NCBI GenBank assembly: GCA_027295245.1
Contig: JAPULF010000483.1
Location: forward strand, 1 to 20,393
Reading direction: 5' to 3'
Length of the DNA: 20,393 nt
From: Planctomycetota bacterium
Lineage (GTDB): Bacteria > Planctomycetota > Phycisphaerae > UBA1845 > UTPLA1
Under the pieces are notes generated by a model. The model searched no databases and was not told the origin of the DNA. It saw only the letters and a program-made list of their open reading frames with translations. The translations under genes were made by a program, and so were the position numbers. Numbering within the stretch: position 1 is the stretch's first letter; the number at the start of each line of letters is the position of its first letter. Positions 9,601 to 15,156 of the stretch are shown one piece after another.

Positions 9601-11560
9601 CTTCCTGGAAGGCGTGCAAAAGCAAAATGCGGACAGTTCATCGGCGATGCAACTGAGCATGCAATACTCCCAGATGCTGGGGCAGGCACTGGGACTCAAC
9701 GACTCCGGGTCGCAGGGGCAACCTGTGATGTATGAGACACTCTGGATGGCCTATGAGCAGTTGCAGCGGGACTTGCTACTGAGCGGGCGACGGACGGAAG
9801 AGTTGGTCACGCTGTTGAAGTCCCAGGCCGACTATGCCGAAGCCCAAGCCCTGCAAGGAAGTCAGGGCTCCCGTGCGTATACCTATTACGGCGGGCCATT
9901 CGGCACTTACGGGACGACCCGATATGGCGTCAACCGCAATCGAGAGGGGTTCGAAACAGATTGGCGGCAGGCCGTGCAGGCCGGATACAAACGCTACCGC
10001 TTGCTGGAGCAACTGGTGGATCTATTCAACGACCTTGGAACGCGACTTCCGCGCAGCGAATGGCGACTGGCGGGCGAGGCTTATGCCGCGCTGGGCCGTC
10101 AGGCGGAGGCTCGAAACTGGGGTCGAAAGGCGGCCGATGCCGAATTGACGCAGGTTCGCGCGGATGACGGTCCCCAAGTCGCGTCCACGGACAACTCCTA
10201 CAGTTGGCGCTGGCGCATGTACGGACGATCCGCCGCCCAGGAGCTTCAAAAACTGCGTTCGGCGCTTCGGGTTACCGTGAAGCCGCAGCCGGACGAGGAC
10301 GCCGAAGATCGAATCGCACCGTTCGTCGGTCCGCCCGATCAACTGTGGGAATACGCACTGCTGGATCCCGAAGTCGAAGCGCAGTTGCTACAACTTTCCG
10401 AATCGCTCGGCCCCGGCTGGGACAACTCCCGGACGCTCGAGTTGTTGATTGCCTATCATCGTGCGAAGAAGCAACCGCAAGAGATCATCGACTTGATCGA
10501 TCGGGTTTGCGAATTAGAGGAACTCCTGCAATCTCAGCGGCTCAAAGACTATCTGCAGGCCTGCTTTGATGCCGGCGACTGGGACCGTGTAGAGAAGGTG
10601 CTCGCGGCGGTTGGGGAGCGGAGCCTCGTTCTCGAAAACGAAGTCTCGTTGGTCCGAATCATGGCACTGCGTCATCAGGGCAACGATACGGATGCCGATC
10701 TGCTGGAAGGCGAACTCATCGAACGCTGCATCGACGAACCTGAAAACCCGCGCCGCCTCGATCCGGAGCTCTTGTCGAGTGCCAACAGGTCGTTGTCCAG
10801 GCGCTTCAATTTCCCCATGAACATGATGTGGCAGAACGCCGCGATGGCCTCGCGATTCCTTGCCGGCTACTCGCAGACTAGGTCCGACTTGCCGACGATT
10901 CCGTCTCTCGCCCGTGCGCTTGGCGTACGGTTTCAAGCGAAGGTCCGCGCCGAAGATATGACATTGAATCGGATTCGAGATGCGTATGCCCGACACGGCC
11001 TTTATCGCGATGCCATTCGCATCCTCGATCTGGAACTGGCCCGCAAGGAGACCCGGATCTCCCCTCGTGAAAGGGCGCGACTGGCCGTACAAAAAGCCCG
11101 GTGGCTAAAAGGGGCTGAAGACCCCGATTCGGCACGCGGGGTGCTGTCGGAGGTGGAGTCCTTCTGGCGCAGCGAGGCGAATCGTCGCCCACACGACCCG
11201 GCTCCTATCCGAGCGTTGACCAACATTTATGCGTCCAAGCCCTATGGGCCGGACCCCGAGAAGGCACTTCAATCGTTGCTCGCGGCCAGGCGGCTGGATC
11301 CGGCATTCGATGAATCCCGGCGGAGGGAAGCCAAGCTCCTCTATGAAATGGGTAGATACCAGGAGGCCTGGAAAGGGTATGATAACGCGCTGAATCGAGG
11401 CAAGATGGAAAATGCCAACGCCACCGATCTTTACCGCGCCGGCCTGTCGGCCCACAAAGGCGGCCAAACCGTATTCGCGGTGGGACTTCTCAGACAGGCC
11501 CTGTGGCGCCGCCCGGACCACACACTGGCCGACCAGGCAAGGGAGTTGATCCATGAGTGA
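614..11560 (+). CDS. giant exported TPR-repeat protein (about 3,648 aa)
   Basis: This gene encodes a roughly 400-kDa tetratricopeptide-repeat solenoid, probably a periplasmic or secreted protein-interaction scaffold. Starting at 614, residues 1-24 form a signal peptide: Arg2, a hydrophobic core, then AVA at 22-24 as the likely cleavage site. Residues 25-64 are a Ser/Asn/Glu-rich disordered linker. From about residue 70 to the end, helix-pair repeats of about 34 residues follow one another, with typical TPR signatures such as LDEALAAF, DRAEQSFAKALKLDPNH (about 2330-2346) and a final TPR block before the C-terminus. No enzymatic domain was recognised. The solenoid is interrupted about fourteen times by Gly/Ser/Tyr/Trp/Met-rich or polar islands (for example nt 3665-3787, 5281-5380, 9850-9965). 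A start at 467 would give 3,697 aa. The last 8 nt overlap the next gene, implying translational coupling. By position it could replace the TPR proteins BatC/BatE of Bat operons; this is inference. TPR identity is firm, function is unknown. Confidence 0.9.
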   Translation: MRANLVVLANITGIVLMYAAMAVATDANSKPGSRGEGPSDNETMESNAEAQSSGNAAANTEEPGALRSEESLARFQQLLHRRPFHKPAFAGLVKHFAEQGRLQDLVQEYEEKVKALPNDESHGIVLARLYLRVGQFKKSAELVDGVELTDPSPGELSKLLVFKSEVYQRNDRMDAARSMLRQALDQAKTVSARFKLTEALADLHIRSKESSAAADVLIALAEDFPDNYLHQKRIADALGRRDLHEQAIERYHGILELVKDRTDVRCEVLRQLGKSLERLERRQDAISVYVEATNLLSGGHWLQRELHERIVTLYRASGRLSDLVEYCREQIERTPEQTAMRGLLADVLEATGDKAAAKEAMAEAVQLFPKNKDLSERRIRLLERIGDAEGVAAEYERIITRHPEDAELYIDYGRFLADNEQLEAARNQWKHVLNSEVTDATLARRLGGLFEPYELYDDAVECYERSITLRPERAESYTALSRLWFYRGKKDKALDALHRMAGANPDDTSIHATLCDSLMNLGLIDEALQAITRACELDAGEVRYRLNRADLLVQLGRVDEALIVRRESLALVRNPRRQATAIEVLVSMSASVNQLDALKAKEETRLAENPNDTVSLLLLAKAADTERDFGDARRWLSRILESEPSHEEARRQLARLFEATGDLDMAVDAYRKLIDLHPSRGRQYYQAIADVRLRYNDKAGAVETFEKMVQSAPNNATVLKSVAEQLVRLDELEKAIGYYEQSLQSQPNRHEIRLEYAKALYQDGQLDEALAAFKTTALQRTDRDSAIEALGKLHETAGQLGQLDELLQELQARIETDPEDTLVARTLAQLLIREYEYNRAMEMLDLVLRHNPRDADLQLVRGELFRRLARFDDAVETYRDILRVPNVDRDFVYGEMGKAYFEAGQIEQAKVTWRRINHKLYAGTLLRNNGLIEDAIDVLREGIRLKPDDFGLHRNLFRALQAAGRIDESLKAARRLLDLEPDNVFNIQQLASAYLERGERETAAEIAGRLFSAGVAEKKGKKSSSSSRWSSMGGMPIWAMGMQSSWYGFGGQPARNNLERGVRFFQENGLLAELEEILDEQLKAQPDNAILRQTAVTLFAETFGKPESALSFLKELETATFPIEHQVWLGQCSQRDFMRIRQYQLIASKPALRDRRLTELNPKPVEELTRDERIELAVIRQSQGSNDQAIELLQDTVEGESGDVVAFSVLVDMLVRAERFEEAEAPVLALIQLLAGERERMESQMIERVRRDFVRTLPLQFQVRVSEDLLRDIARKWTLGQGMLTDFTGFAQTMGYLRAKLTSATIFAKTDRMEQARRIWKELAPSNPADADSWTMLAGVAQLHEQNDLAYDFYEKALHAAKVLMTDPLLQRVYSGSMSSSWFGGEEAIDTAFNKIVEAFAGRDKLAELYDFLRETDQTVKARRVAEQFDLYDELESRYRQRVESASETFRQSGDDPLNRSVAYFTQVCKLAEVLDQTGDWPAAQATYEQYLRDFPDELGLLITLGEVAERQTEYEAAIEWEKKVVDTKQRLARKTRHWMLRSVYMTPAMPRILVGDNANIWSWQQRWGRSYGWYGSRSNPLERWPSWLRIAQLYLALDEHIAASDAMERAIGAARGDRENVAHQILSLVRQRQLIAKLLPVLRSLAVHLPTDEPIQLAFAESLEENDKMAVASEVYRRMLRRGVTDVATLARVRDNLKRLAPDATEDSIDTLASLEATVAADPDNANNRLRLAKAYFYSLKLDEALENLQALEKVAPHLKGLPELLVEIHTIRGNSEELVEALRTNVARARDEDKRRKIRHRLVEELFALGKKEEALDTLKELVDPKDPSSYQRVGMLLHYFGRHDVAVEQFVLAGRSQAGRSYRADPSDAAQARAMVLKGDLTSAADKILEAIDKNVRQATQYAGMAGAFSMFDRQENHFDPFVSVFVIRPELVDEIRNRLDGRHQDNPEDPQAARLLMQFHRRVGRADLAEAILDEMTEKGVTDQALVTRLIDRAIERREYPKAIELAETWIAQQPKPKLPPGMPAQYAGMMALMSARNRMVCKLGDVYWKTKDEDKAFETYRQILDEKIDETRIAYAAICMMRGRIDEARELVENALAEQKVKSPNLLQFRSVLAAADDEPEKAFDDLAKATEIGEGQAANPFNFGGGGDSTQLLAGLAKRTGLLDRFSAFMRKQIKKNPNQWKNHRLLAQTYYEAGRVEEAFEVLDEAAEIKSLKRDVLEQRVRWQEGYAPVETLIDSYQVLIKASERKVKAKSSSAFSRFFGGSSQPERPVDTQPLRNRLGDLFWDRGQHDLAEQVWTKRMNLKSAASHADMGRRYMQKRAFDRAEQSFAKALKLDPNHMAAHRALAELAFHRQDGETAVGHIREVFLKQYGEDQSSRRRRNPRQNIQNQRQSPNESLRDWAMELARDSTLVSRLRESAADEDVEKRLALATLTGQWDAVEKVLRRRLDEAPFDPMIRTLWARLLERKGEWNEATEAWEYIRRLRRTSIPERRDRLKLVLAGKHIKDAAAGSKTAPMSGPAAASSARSVALMQSMYYPGRGGYDLDKASTHLAGLYVKLEQFEKAELLYLFRSENSSAERVMPQIASLMWRQGAKDRALELFEMAVILSENADLIPQYAGLLAEVGRHRDAADLLIRSYRCIAQQNAGYGYSFYFGARGNEQFEDYREIACATALYDILRRNGELDSMLTDLNKQAVARPEDSRLTKLVLSLQIRDRRWSQARDSLNAWRKARPEDLAIKTELLHIHYQLEDWDAALELLEALKQDDVGQADPWRLHEAFVRLMQGDAAGAVTAIEPLIDSSLTETTGASFQSVQTVLAAARDYDRLIELMEARDARQELDESSRGLLCRLYQIRGRWNAAARLTLDQIWNSPKQLDAASPAYQTLVASVRGAESAGKMDAIEFDRPEDKALVGIVEVSAKEGRSAFLELVGQQPDNINARRGLVFATALEGDFEAAAEANAALLDWLDSRRRQVWRNPKSRPLGETVRAFLEGVQKQNADSSSAMQLSMQYSQMLGQALGLNDSGSQGQPVMYETLWMAYEQLQRDLLLSGRRTEELVTLLKSQADYAEAQALQGSQGSRAYTYYGGPFGTYGTTRYGVNRNREGFETDWRQAVQAGYKRYRLLEQLVDLFNDLGTRLPRSEWRLAGEAYAALGRQAEARNWGRKAADAELTQVRADDGPQVASTDNSYSWRWRMYGRSAAQELQKLRSALRVTVKPQPDEDAEDRIAPFVGPPDQLWEYALLDPEVEAQLLQLSESLGPGWDNSRTLELLIAYHRAKKQPQEIIDLIDRVCELEELLQSQRLKDYLQACFDAGDWDRVEKVLAAVGERSLVLENEVSLVRIMALRHQGNDTDADLLEGELIERCIDEPENPRRLDPELLSSANRSLSRRFNFPMNMMWQNAAMASRFLAGYSQTRSDLPTIPSLARALGVRFQAKVRAEDMTLNRIRDAYARHGLYRDAIRILDLELARKETRISPRERARLAVQKARWLKGAEDPDSARGVLSEVESFWRSEANRRPHDPAPIRALTNIYASKPYGPDPEKALQSLLAARRLDPAFDESRRREAKLLYEMGRYQEAWKGYDNALNRGKMENANATDLYRAGLSAHKGGQTVFAVGLLRQALWRRPDHTLADQARELIHE

Positions 11561-13124
11561 CACCGAACTACCGACCGCATCGATGAAACAGGTTCTGGCC
11601 TCGCTTCGAAAGCGACAGCGGCTCCTTTGCATCGTCCAAGGCTGCGGGCAGGGATTGTTCTACGGCGGAGTCGCCGCGGTTGCTTTGGCGCTGGCCGCCG
11701 CCGCGCTTCCGGATCTTATGTCCCTCCCATCCTGGGTGGCCGTCCTGTGTATTCCCGCACTCGGCGCCGTGGGTGCGTTCATCGGGCTGATCCGCCGCGT
11801 GGAAACGCTCCGGGTCGCCCGGGCACTGGACCGTGCCGCGTCGTCGCAGGATCGATTCGCCAGCGCATTGCAACTTTCGGGTCATCGACGGCAAGCGCGT
11901 GCCCGACTGATCGTGGATGATGCGCTCTCGGCCGTGCAGCCCGTGCCGGTGCAATCGGCGCTGCCATTTCGAGCGCCGCGGGAATTGAAGTGGTTTCCGA
12001 TACCCGTTCTGGTCCTGGCGGTTTTATTCTGGCTCGGACCGAGTCGTTCCATCGAAGCCCGGACGATCGAAGAGCCGGAAGTGACTGCGGAAGAGTGGGT
12101 CGAGATTCACAGAGACTTTCAACGCCAAATCGACGATCTTCCGGAGCCGAAGACTTTGGACGAGAAGGAACTGGTTGATCAGTTGAAGAAGCTGGCCTCG
12201 GCCTTGCGGGAGCAACCGGCCAAGAAGGAGGCCCTGGCCCGGATTGCCAAGCTTCAGGAACAATTGCGGCAAAGCAGACAGGGTCTTTCGGGCCGCAATT
12301 TTTCGCTACGTCAGGCTGCCCAGTCCATTCGTTCCAGCACGTTGCTCAGTCAGTTCGGCTCGGCGCTCGAGCGGGGGAACTATCAAAAAGCCGCCGAACA
12401 ACTCGAGTCGCTCTCGAAACAACTGAGCGAGAACACCCGGCGGATGACGGCGACGGATTTCGAGTCGGCGGCGTCCGATTTTGACCGCCTTGCCATGGAA
12501 CTCGCCCAACACGAACAGTTGAATGCGGCCTGTCGCAACTGCGCCAATGCGGCCGGTTCCATGAATCGGAACCGGCTGTCCGACGCCCTTAGTCGTTTTG
12601 CAAAGAGGCTTCGCGAAAACGCTTCGGATTTGAAGCGTTGCGACGGAATCTGCCGCTCGATGAACCTGCTCGACGAATTGAGAAGGCGGCTCAATCGGCG
12701 CAAGGAGTGCAGTTCGTGCAAGAACGGACAATGCAGTCAGTGTAAATCGTGCAGGAATGGTCAGTGTCGCGGTTGCGGGTCCGGGTCCGGGTTCGTTCGG
12801 CGCAGCAACAAAAAAGGCGGGCTGAAGGCCGGCTGGGGCACCGCGGACTCATGGCGCGGCGGCGCGATCGCGCCTCAGCGCGAGCAGCGACTGCCCGATT
12901 TGACCGACGCGCGTGAGCAGGCGGGCGAGAGCACGACATACTCCGTCGTCTCCGAGAAAGAGCGGGCCCGCAGCATGATGGACTACAAAGATATATATTC
13001 GGAGATGGTTCACATGGCGGAGGCGGACCTTTCGCTTGAAACGGTCCCGATCGCTTATCGCGAGTATTTGCGGCGCTACTTCCTGTCCATTCGACCGCGC
13101 GACAAGACCGATTCGGGGGAGTGA
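11553..13124 (+). CDS. membrane-anchored coiled-coil protein with Cys-rich repeat, DUF4175-like N-terminus
   Basis: The product has 523 aa. Its ATG overlaps the TPR stop by 8 nt and has a good AAGGGAG Shine-Dalgarno (11539-11545). Hydrophobic segments lie at about residues 33-52, 60-80 and 147-162. The stretch between the second and third is rich in Arg, so by the positive-inside rule the large C-terminal part faces the periplasm. The motif ALDRAASSQDRFASALQL (91-108) recalls DUF4175-type proteins, which often sit beside MoxR/DUF58/VWA genes; this resemblance is from memory. Residues about 190-375 are long, charged helices, probably coiled coil. A cluster of seven Cys spans 386-408 with a duplicated C-[KR]-NGQC-x2-C unit, and further pairs occur at 327/330 and 363/367. 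A Gly-rich linker and a C-terminal YREYLRRYF segment follow. Function is unknown. A structural partner of the TPR and VWA proteins is inferred from context. Confidence 0.88.
   Translation: MSDTELPTASMKQVLASLRKRQRLLCIVQGCGQGLFYGGVAAVALALAAAALPDLMSLPSWVAVLCIPALGAVGAFIGLIRRVETLRVARALDRAASSQDRFASALQLSGHRRQARARLIVDDALSAVQPVPVQSALPFRAPRELKWFPIPVLVLAVLFWLGPSRSIEARTIEEPEVTAEEWVEIHRDFQRQIDDLPEPKTLDEKELVDQLKKLASALREQPAKKEALARIAKLQEQLRQSRQGLSGRNFSLRQAAQSIRSSTLLSQFGSALERGNYQKAAEQLESLSKQLSENTRRMTATDFESAASDFDRLAMELAQHEQLNAACRNCANAAGSMNRNRLSDALSRFAKRLRENASDLKRCDGICRSMNLLDELRRRLNRRKECSSCKNGQCSQCKSCRNGQCRGCGSGSGFVRRSNKKGGLKAGWGTADSWRGGAIAPQREQRLPDLTDAREQAGESTTYSVVSEKERARSMMDYKDIYSEMVHMAEADLSLETVPIAYREYLRRYFLSIRPRDKTDSGE
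12708..12776 (+). repeat. duplicated C-[KR]-NGQC-x2-C coding repeat (Cys cluster)
   Basis: This segment encodes residues 386-408 of the 523-aa protein. Cys residues lie at 386, 389, 394, 397, 400, 405 and 408. The two NGQC units use different codons at every shared position (aac/aat, gga/ggt, caa/cag, tgc/tgt), so the repeat is kept at protein level rather than being a fresh DNA duplication. The spacing resembles metal-binding or disulfide-rich knuckles, but no named zinc-ribbon family was recognised. Confidence 0.75.
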
Positions 13125-13154
13125 GAGCACAACGACTTCACCCCAACTTTTTTT
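13115..13154 (+). terminator. candidate intrinsic terminator or attenuator between the TPR/coiled-coil pair and moxR-like gene
   Basis: An imperfect stem pairs GGGG and TGA (within 13115-13124) with TCACCCC (13138-13144), with a small bulge on the 5' side and a loop of about 13 nt. A run of seven T follows at 13148-13154. The structure overlaps the stop codon of the upstream gene. It lies in the only sizeable gap (13125-13248, 124 nt) of the cluster, so it may reduce or end transcription before the MoxR gene. The bulge makes the call uncertain. No clear promoter was seen in the rest of the gap. Confidence 0.35.
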
Positions 13155-13248
13155 CAGGGGGCTCGTGCGGGCTGTCCGCAACCACGACCCTACGACGATC
13201 GCAAAAAACATTGCCGCTCGTCGCCGAACGCGAACGTGAGGTGGGACC

Positions 13249-14247
13249 ATGGCGGAAGAAATCAGTCGAGAGAGCATCGAGCAGTTTCAGCAACGGTTCG
13301 AGCGGTTGCGTACGGAGATTGCCAAGCGAATCGTCGGCTACCGCGAGATCATCGAGCAGATACTCGTCGCCATGTTCGCGGGCGGCCACGTGCTGCTGGA
13401 GGGCGTTCCCGGGTTGGGCAAGACGCTGATGGTAAAAACGATCAGCGAAGCGACCCGTCTGAGTTTTGGTCGAATTCAGTTCACCCCCGATCTCATGCCC
13501 GCCGACATCACGGGCACGAACATCATCTACGATGATGAGCACGGCGGCCGAAAGTTCCGTTTCGAGCAGGGGCCGATTTTCGCCCACCTGGTCCTGGCCG
13601 ATGAAGTCAATCGAGCGACGCCCAAGACGCAGTCCGCCCTCCTGGAGGCCATGCAGGAACACCGCGTTACCGTGGGCGGCACCACACACGTGCTACCCGA
13701 GCCGTGTTGGGTCATGGCCACGCAGAATCCCATCGAGATGGAAGGCACCTACCCGCTGCCCGAGGCCCAGGTTGATCGCTTCTTTTTCAAGGTGGACATA
13801 AAGCCGCAAGGAGAAGAAGAACTGCTCGGCATCATCGATCGAACCACCGGCGATGAGGAGGCCGAAATCAATCCCGTACTCGACCGCGAAGAAATCATTG
13901 AGATGCAAAGGACGGTGCGACAGGTCCTGGTCGCGGAATTCGTGCAGCGCTACGCCGCGCGGGTGGCTCTGGGGACGCACCCCGACAGCCCGTATGCCAC
14001 GGACAAGAGCCGCCAGTTTGTTCGATTCGGAGCGAGCCCCCGCGGCGTCCAGGCCTTGATTCTGGCGGGCAAGGTTCGGGCCCTTCTCGCCGACCGCCTC
14101 AACGTAAGTTGCCAGGACATTCGCGACGTCGTTCGCCCGGCCCTGCGACATCGCATCATTCGTAATTTCGAGGCTGAGGCCGAGGGGATTTCGACGGACT
14201 CGGTTATCGAGAGCCTCCTGGATGTTGTCGCCGAGCCCGCCGCGTAG
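13249..14247 (+). CDS. MoxR-family AAA+ ATPase
   Basis: This is a 332-aa cytoplasmic AAA+ ATPase of the MoxR clade, the usual family length. MoxR proteins are chaperone-like ATPases that help activate or assemble partner complexes, usually with VWA proteins. Visible motifs are Walker A GVPGLGKT (52-59), the DLMPADITG segment (81-89), Walker B LVLADE (114-119) followed by VNRA, sensor 1 in MATQNP (156-161, Asn160), and the PLPEAQVDRF block (169-178) with the likely arginine finger Arg177. FGASPRG near residue 263 matches the sensor-2 region. All catalytic residues appear intact. The start is supported by GAGGTG about 6 nt upstream of the ATG. It is followed 27 nt later by the DUF58 gene, its standard partner, so it is probably the motor of this cluster. 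Confidence 0.96.
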   Translation: MAEEISRESIEQFQQRFERLRTEIAKRIVGYREIIEQILVAMFAGGHVLLEGVPGLGKTLMVKTISEATRLSFGRIQFTPDLMPADITGTNIIYDDEHGGRKFRFEQGPIFAHLVLADEVNRATPKTQSALLEAMQEHRVTVGGTTHVLPEPCWVMATQNPIEMEGTYPLPEAQVDRFFFKVDIKPQGEEELLGIIDRTTGDEEAEINPVLDREEIIEMQRTVRQVLVAEFVQRYAARVALGTHPDSPYATDKSRQFVRFGASPRGVQALILAGKVRALLADRLNVSCQDIRDVVRPALRHRIIRNFEAEAEGISTDSVIESLLDVVAEPAA

Positions 14248-14274
14248 CTCGGAAGTCGCAGCCGGAGAGCGAGC

Positions 14275-15156
14275 ATGAGCGAGACCCTGTTTGACAAGGA
14301 TTTTCTGAAGAAGCTGGAGTATCTCGAGCTGATCGCGCGGCGGTTGGTCTTCGGTCGGCAGCAGGCCCGCCGGGCAAGCGTGAAGAAGGGGGCCAGCATC
14401 GAATTCAAGGACTTTCGCGAGTACTCCCCCGGCGACGATCCCCGCACGGTTGATTGGTCCGTCTATGCCCGCCTCAACGAACTGGTCATCAAGCTCTTCC
14501 GCCAAGAGGAGGAACTCGATCTGTGGGTGTTGCTCGACAGCAGCGGCTCCATGGATTTTGGCGAGCCGGGCAAGTTCGACAGCGCCCGTCGTATCGCCGC
14601 CGCCCTGGCATACATCGGCATGGTCAATATGGATTCCGCGGGTGTGGTGCCGTTCACCACGGATCTGGAGCGCGGGCGATCGCGTTTGCGAGGTCGAGGA
14701 AAACTCTTCGGCCTGCTGGATTTCCTGACCGAACTGAAGGCAGATGGGAAGACGGACCTCCGGGCCTCCATGCGGGAATTCGTGGCCCGAGTGCGGCGGC
14801 CGAGCCTTGTGGTCATCCTCTCGGATTTCTACGGGCTCAAGGACTGCCAACGGGCACTGGACCAACTGCGGTTTTTCAGGCATCAAATCTACGTGATCCA
14901 ATTCGCCTCGCCGTGGGAACTTGCTCCGCCGATTCGCGGCGAAATGCGATTGATCGACACCGAGACATCCGAATTCCACGACCTGACGATCACCGACGCG
15001 ATGCTTCGACGTTACAAGCGGGCGTTTGACGGATTCTCATCCGATCTCCGGCGTTACAGCATGGGCCACGCAATCGGGTACGCCCTGGCCCGCACCGACA
15101 CACCGTTTCACGAGTTCATGCTCCAGGTTCTCCAGCGGGGAGGACTTGTGGCATGA
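14275..15156 (+). CDS. DUF58 domain-containing protein with VWA-like MIDAS
   Basis: This 293-aa soluble protein is the usual partner of MoxR ATPases. The family hallmark is visible at residues 44-61 (FKDFREYSPGDDPRTVDW). A complete MIDAS metal-binding motif, D88-x-S90-x-S92, follows in LLDSSGSM, with the supporting GKTDL threonine and an LSDFYG aspartate further on. It has no membrane segments, unlike longer DUF58 proteins, so it should act in the cytoplasm beside the MoxR protein. GGAG at 14264-14267 lies 7 nt before the ATG. Its stop overlaps the next start as ATGA, which indicates translational coupling. The precise role is unknown in the family; an adaptor between MoxR and the membrane VWA proteins is the common model. 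Confidence 0.95.
   Translation: MSETLFDKDFLKKLEYLELIARRLVFGRQQARRASVKKGASIEFKDFREYSPGDDPRTVDWSVYARLNELVIKLFRQEEELDLWVLLDSSGSMDFGEPGKFDSARRIAAALAYIGMVNMDSAGVVPFTTDLERGRSRLRGRGKLFGLLDFLTELKADGKTDLRASMREFVARVRRPSLVVILSDFYGLKDCQRALDQLRFFRHQIYVIQFASPWELAPPIRGEMRLIDTETSEFHDLTITDAMLRRYKRAFDGFSSDLRRYSMGHAIGYALARTDTPFHEFMLQVLQRGGLVA

Noticed and set aside
614..11560. possibility that the giant TPR frame is an assembly artefact or tandem DNA duplication
   Set aside because: The repeats diverge strongly at both DNA and protein level, no long identical DNA blocks were seen, and the frame is continuous to a coupled stop/start.
13121..13429. 102-aa plus-strand frame across the gap before the MoxR gene
   Set aside because: It runs into the MoxR gene in another frame and its composition (Arg/Ser-rich) is typical of a shadow.
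13693..14979. 428-aa minus-strand open frame across the MoxR and DUF58 genes
   Set aside because: It spans two firmly identified plus-strand genes with intact motifs and is therefore a shadow.
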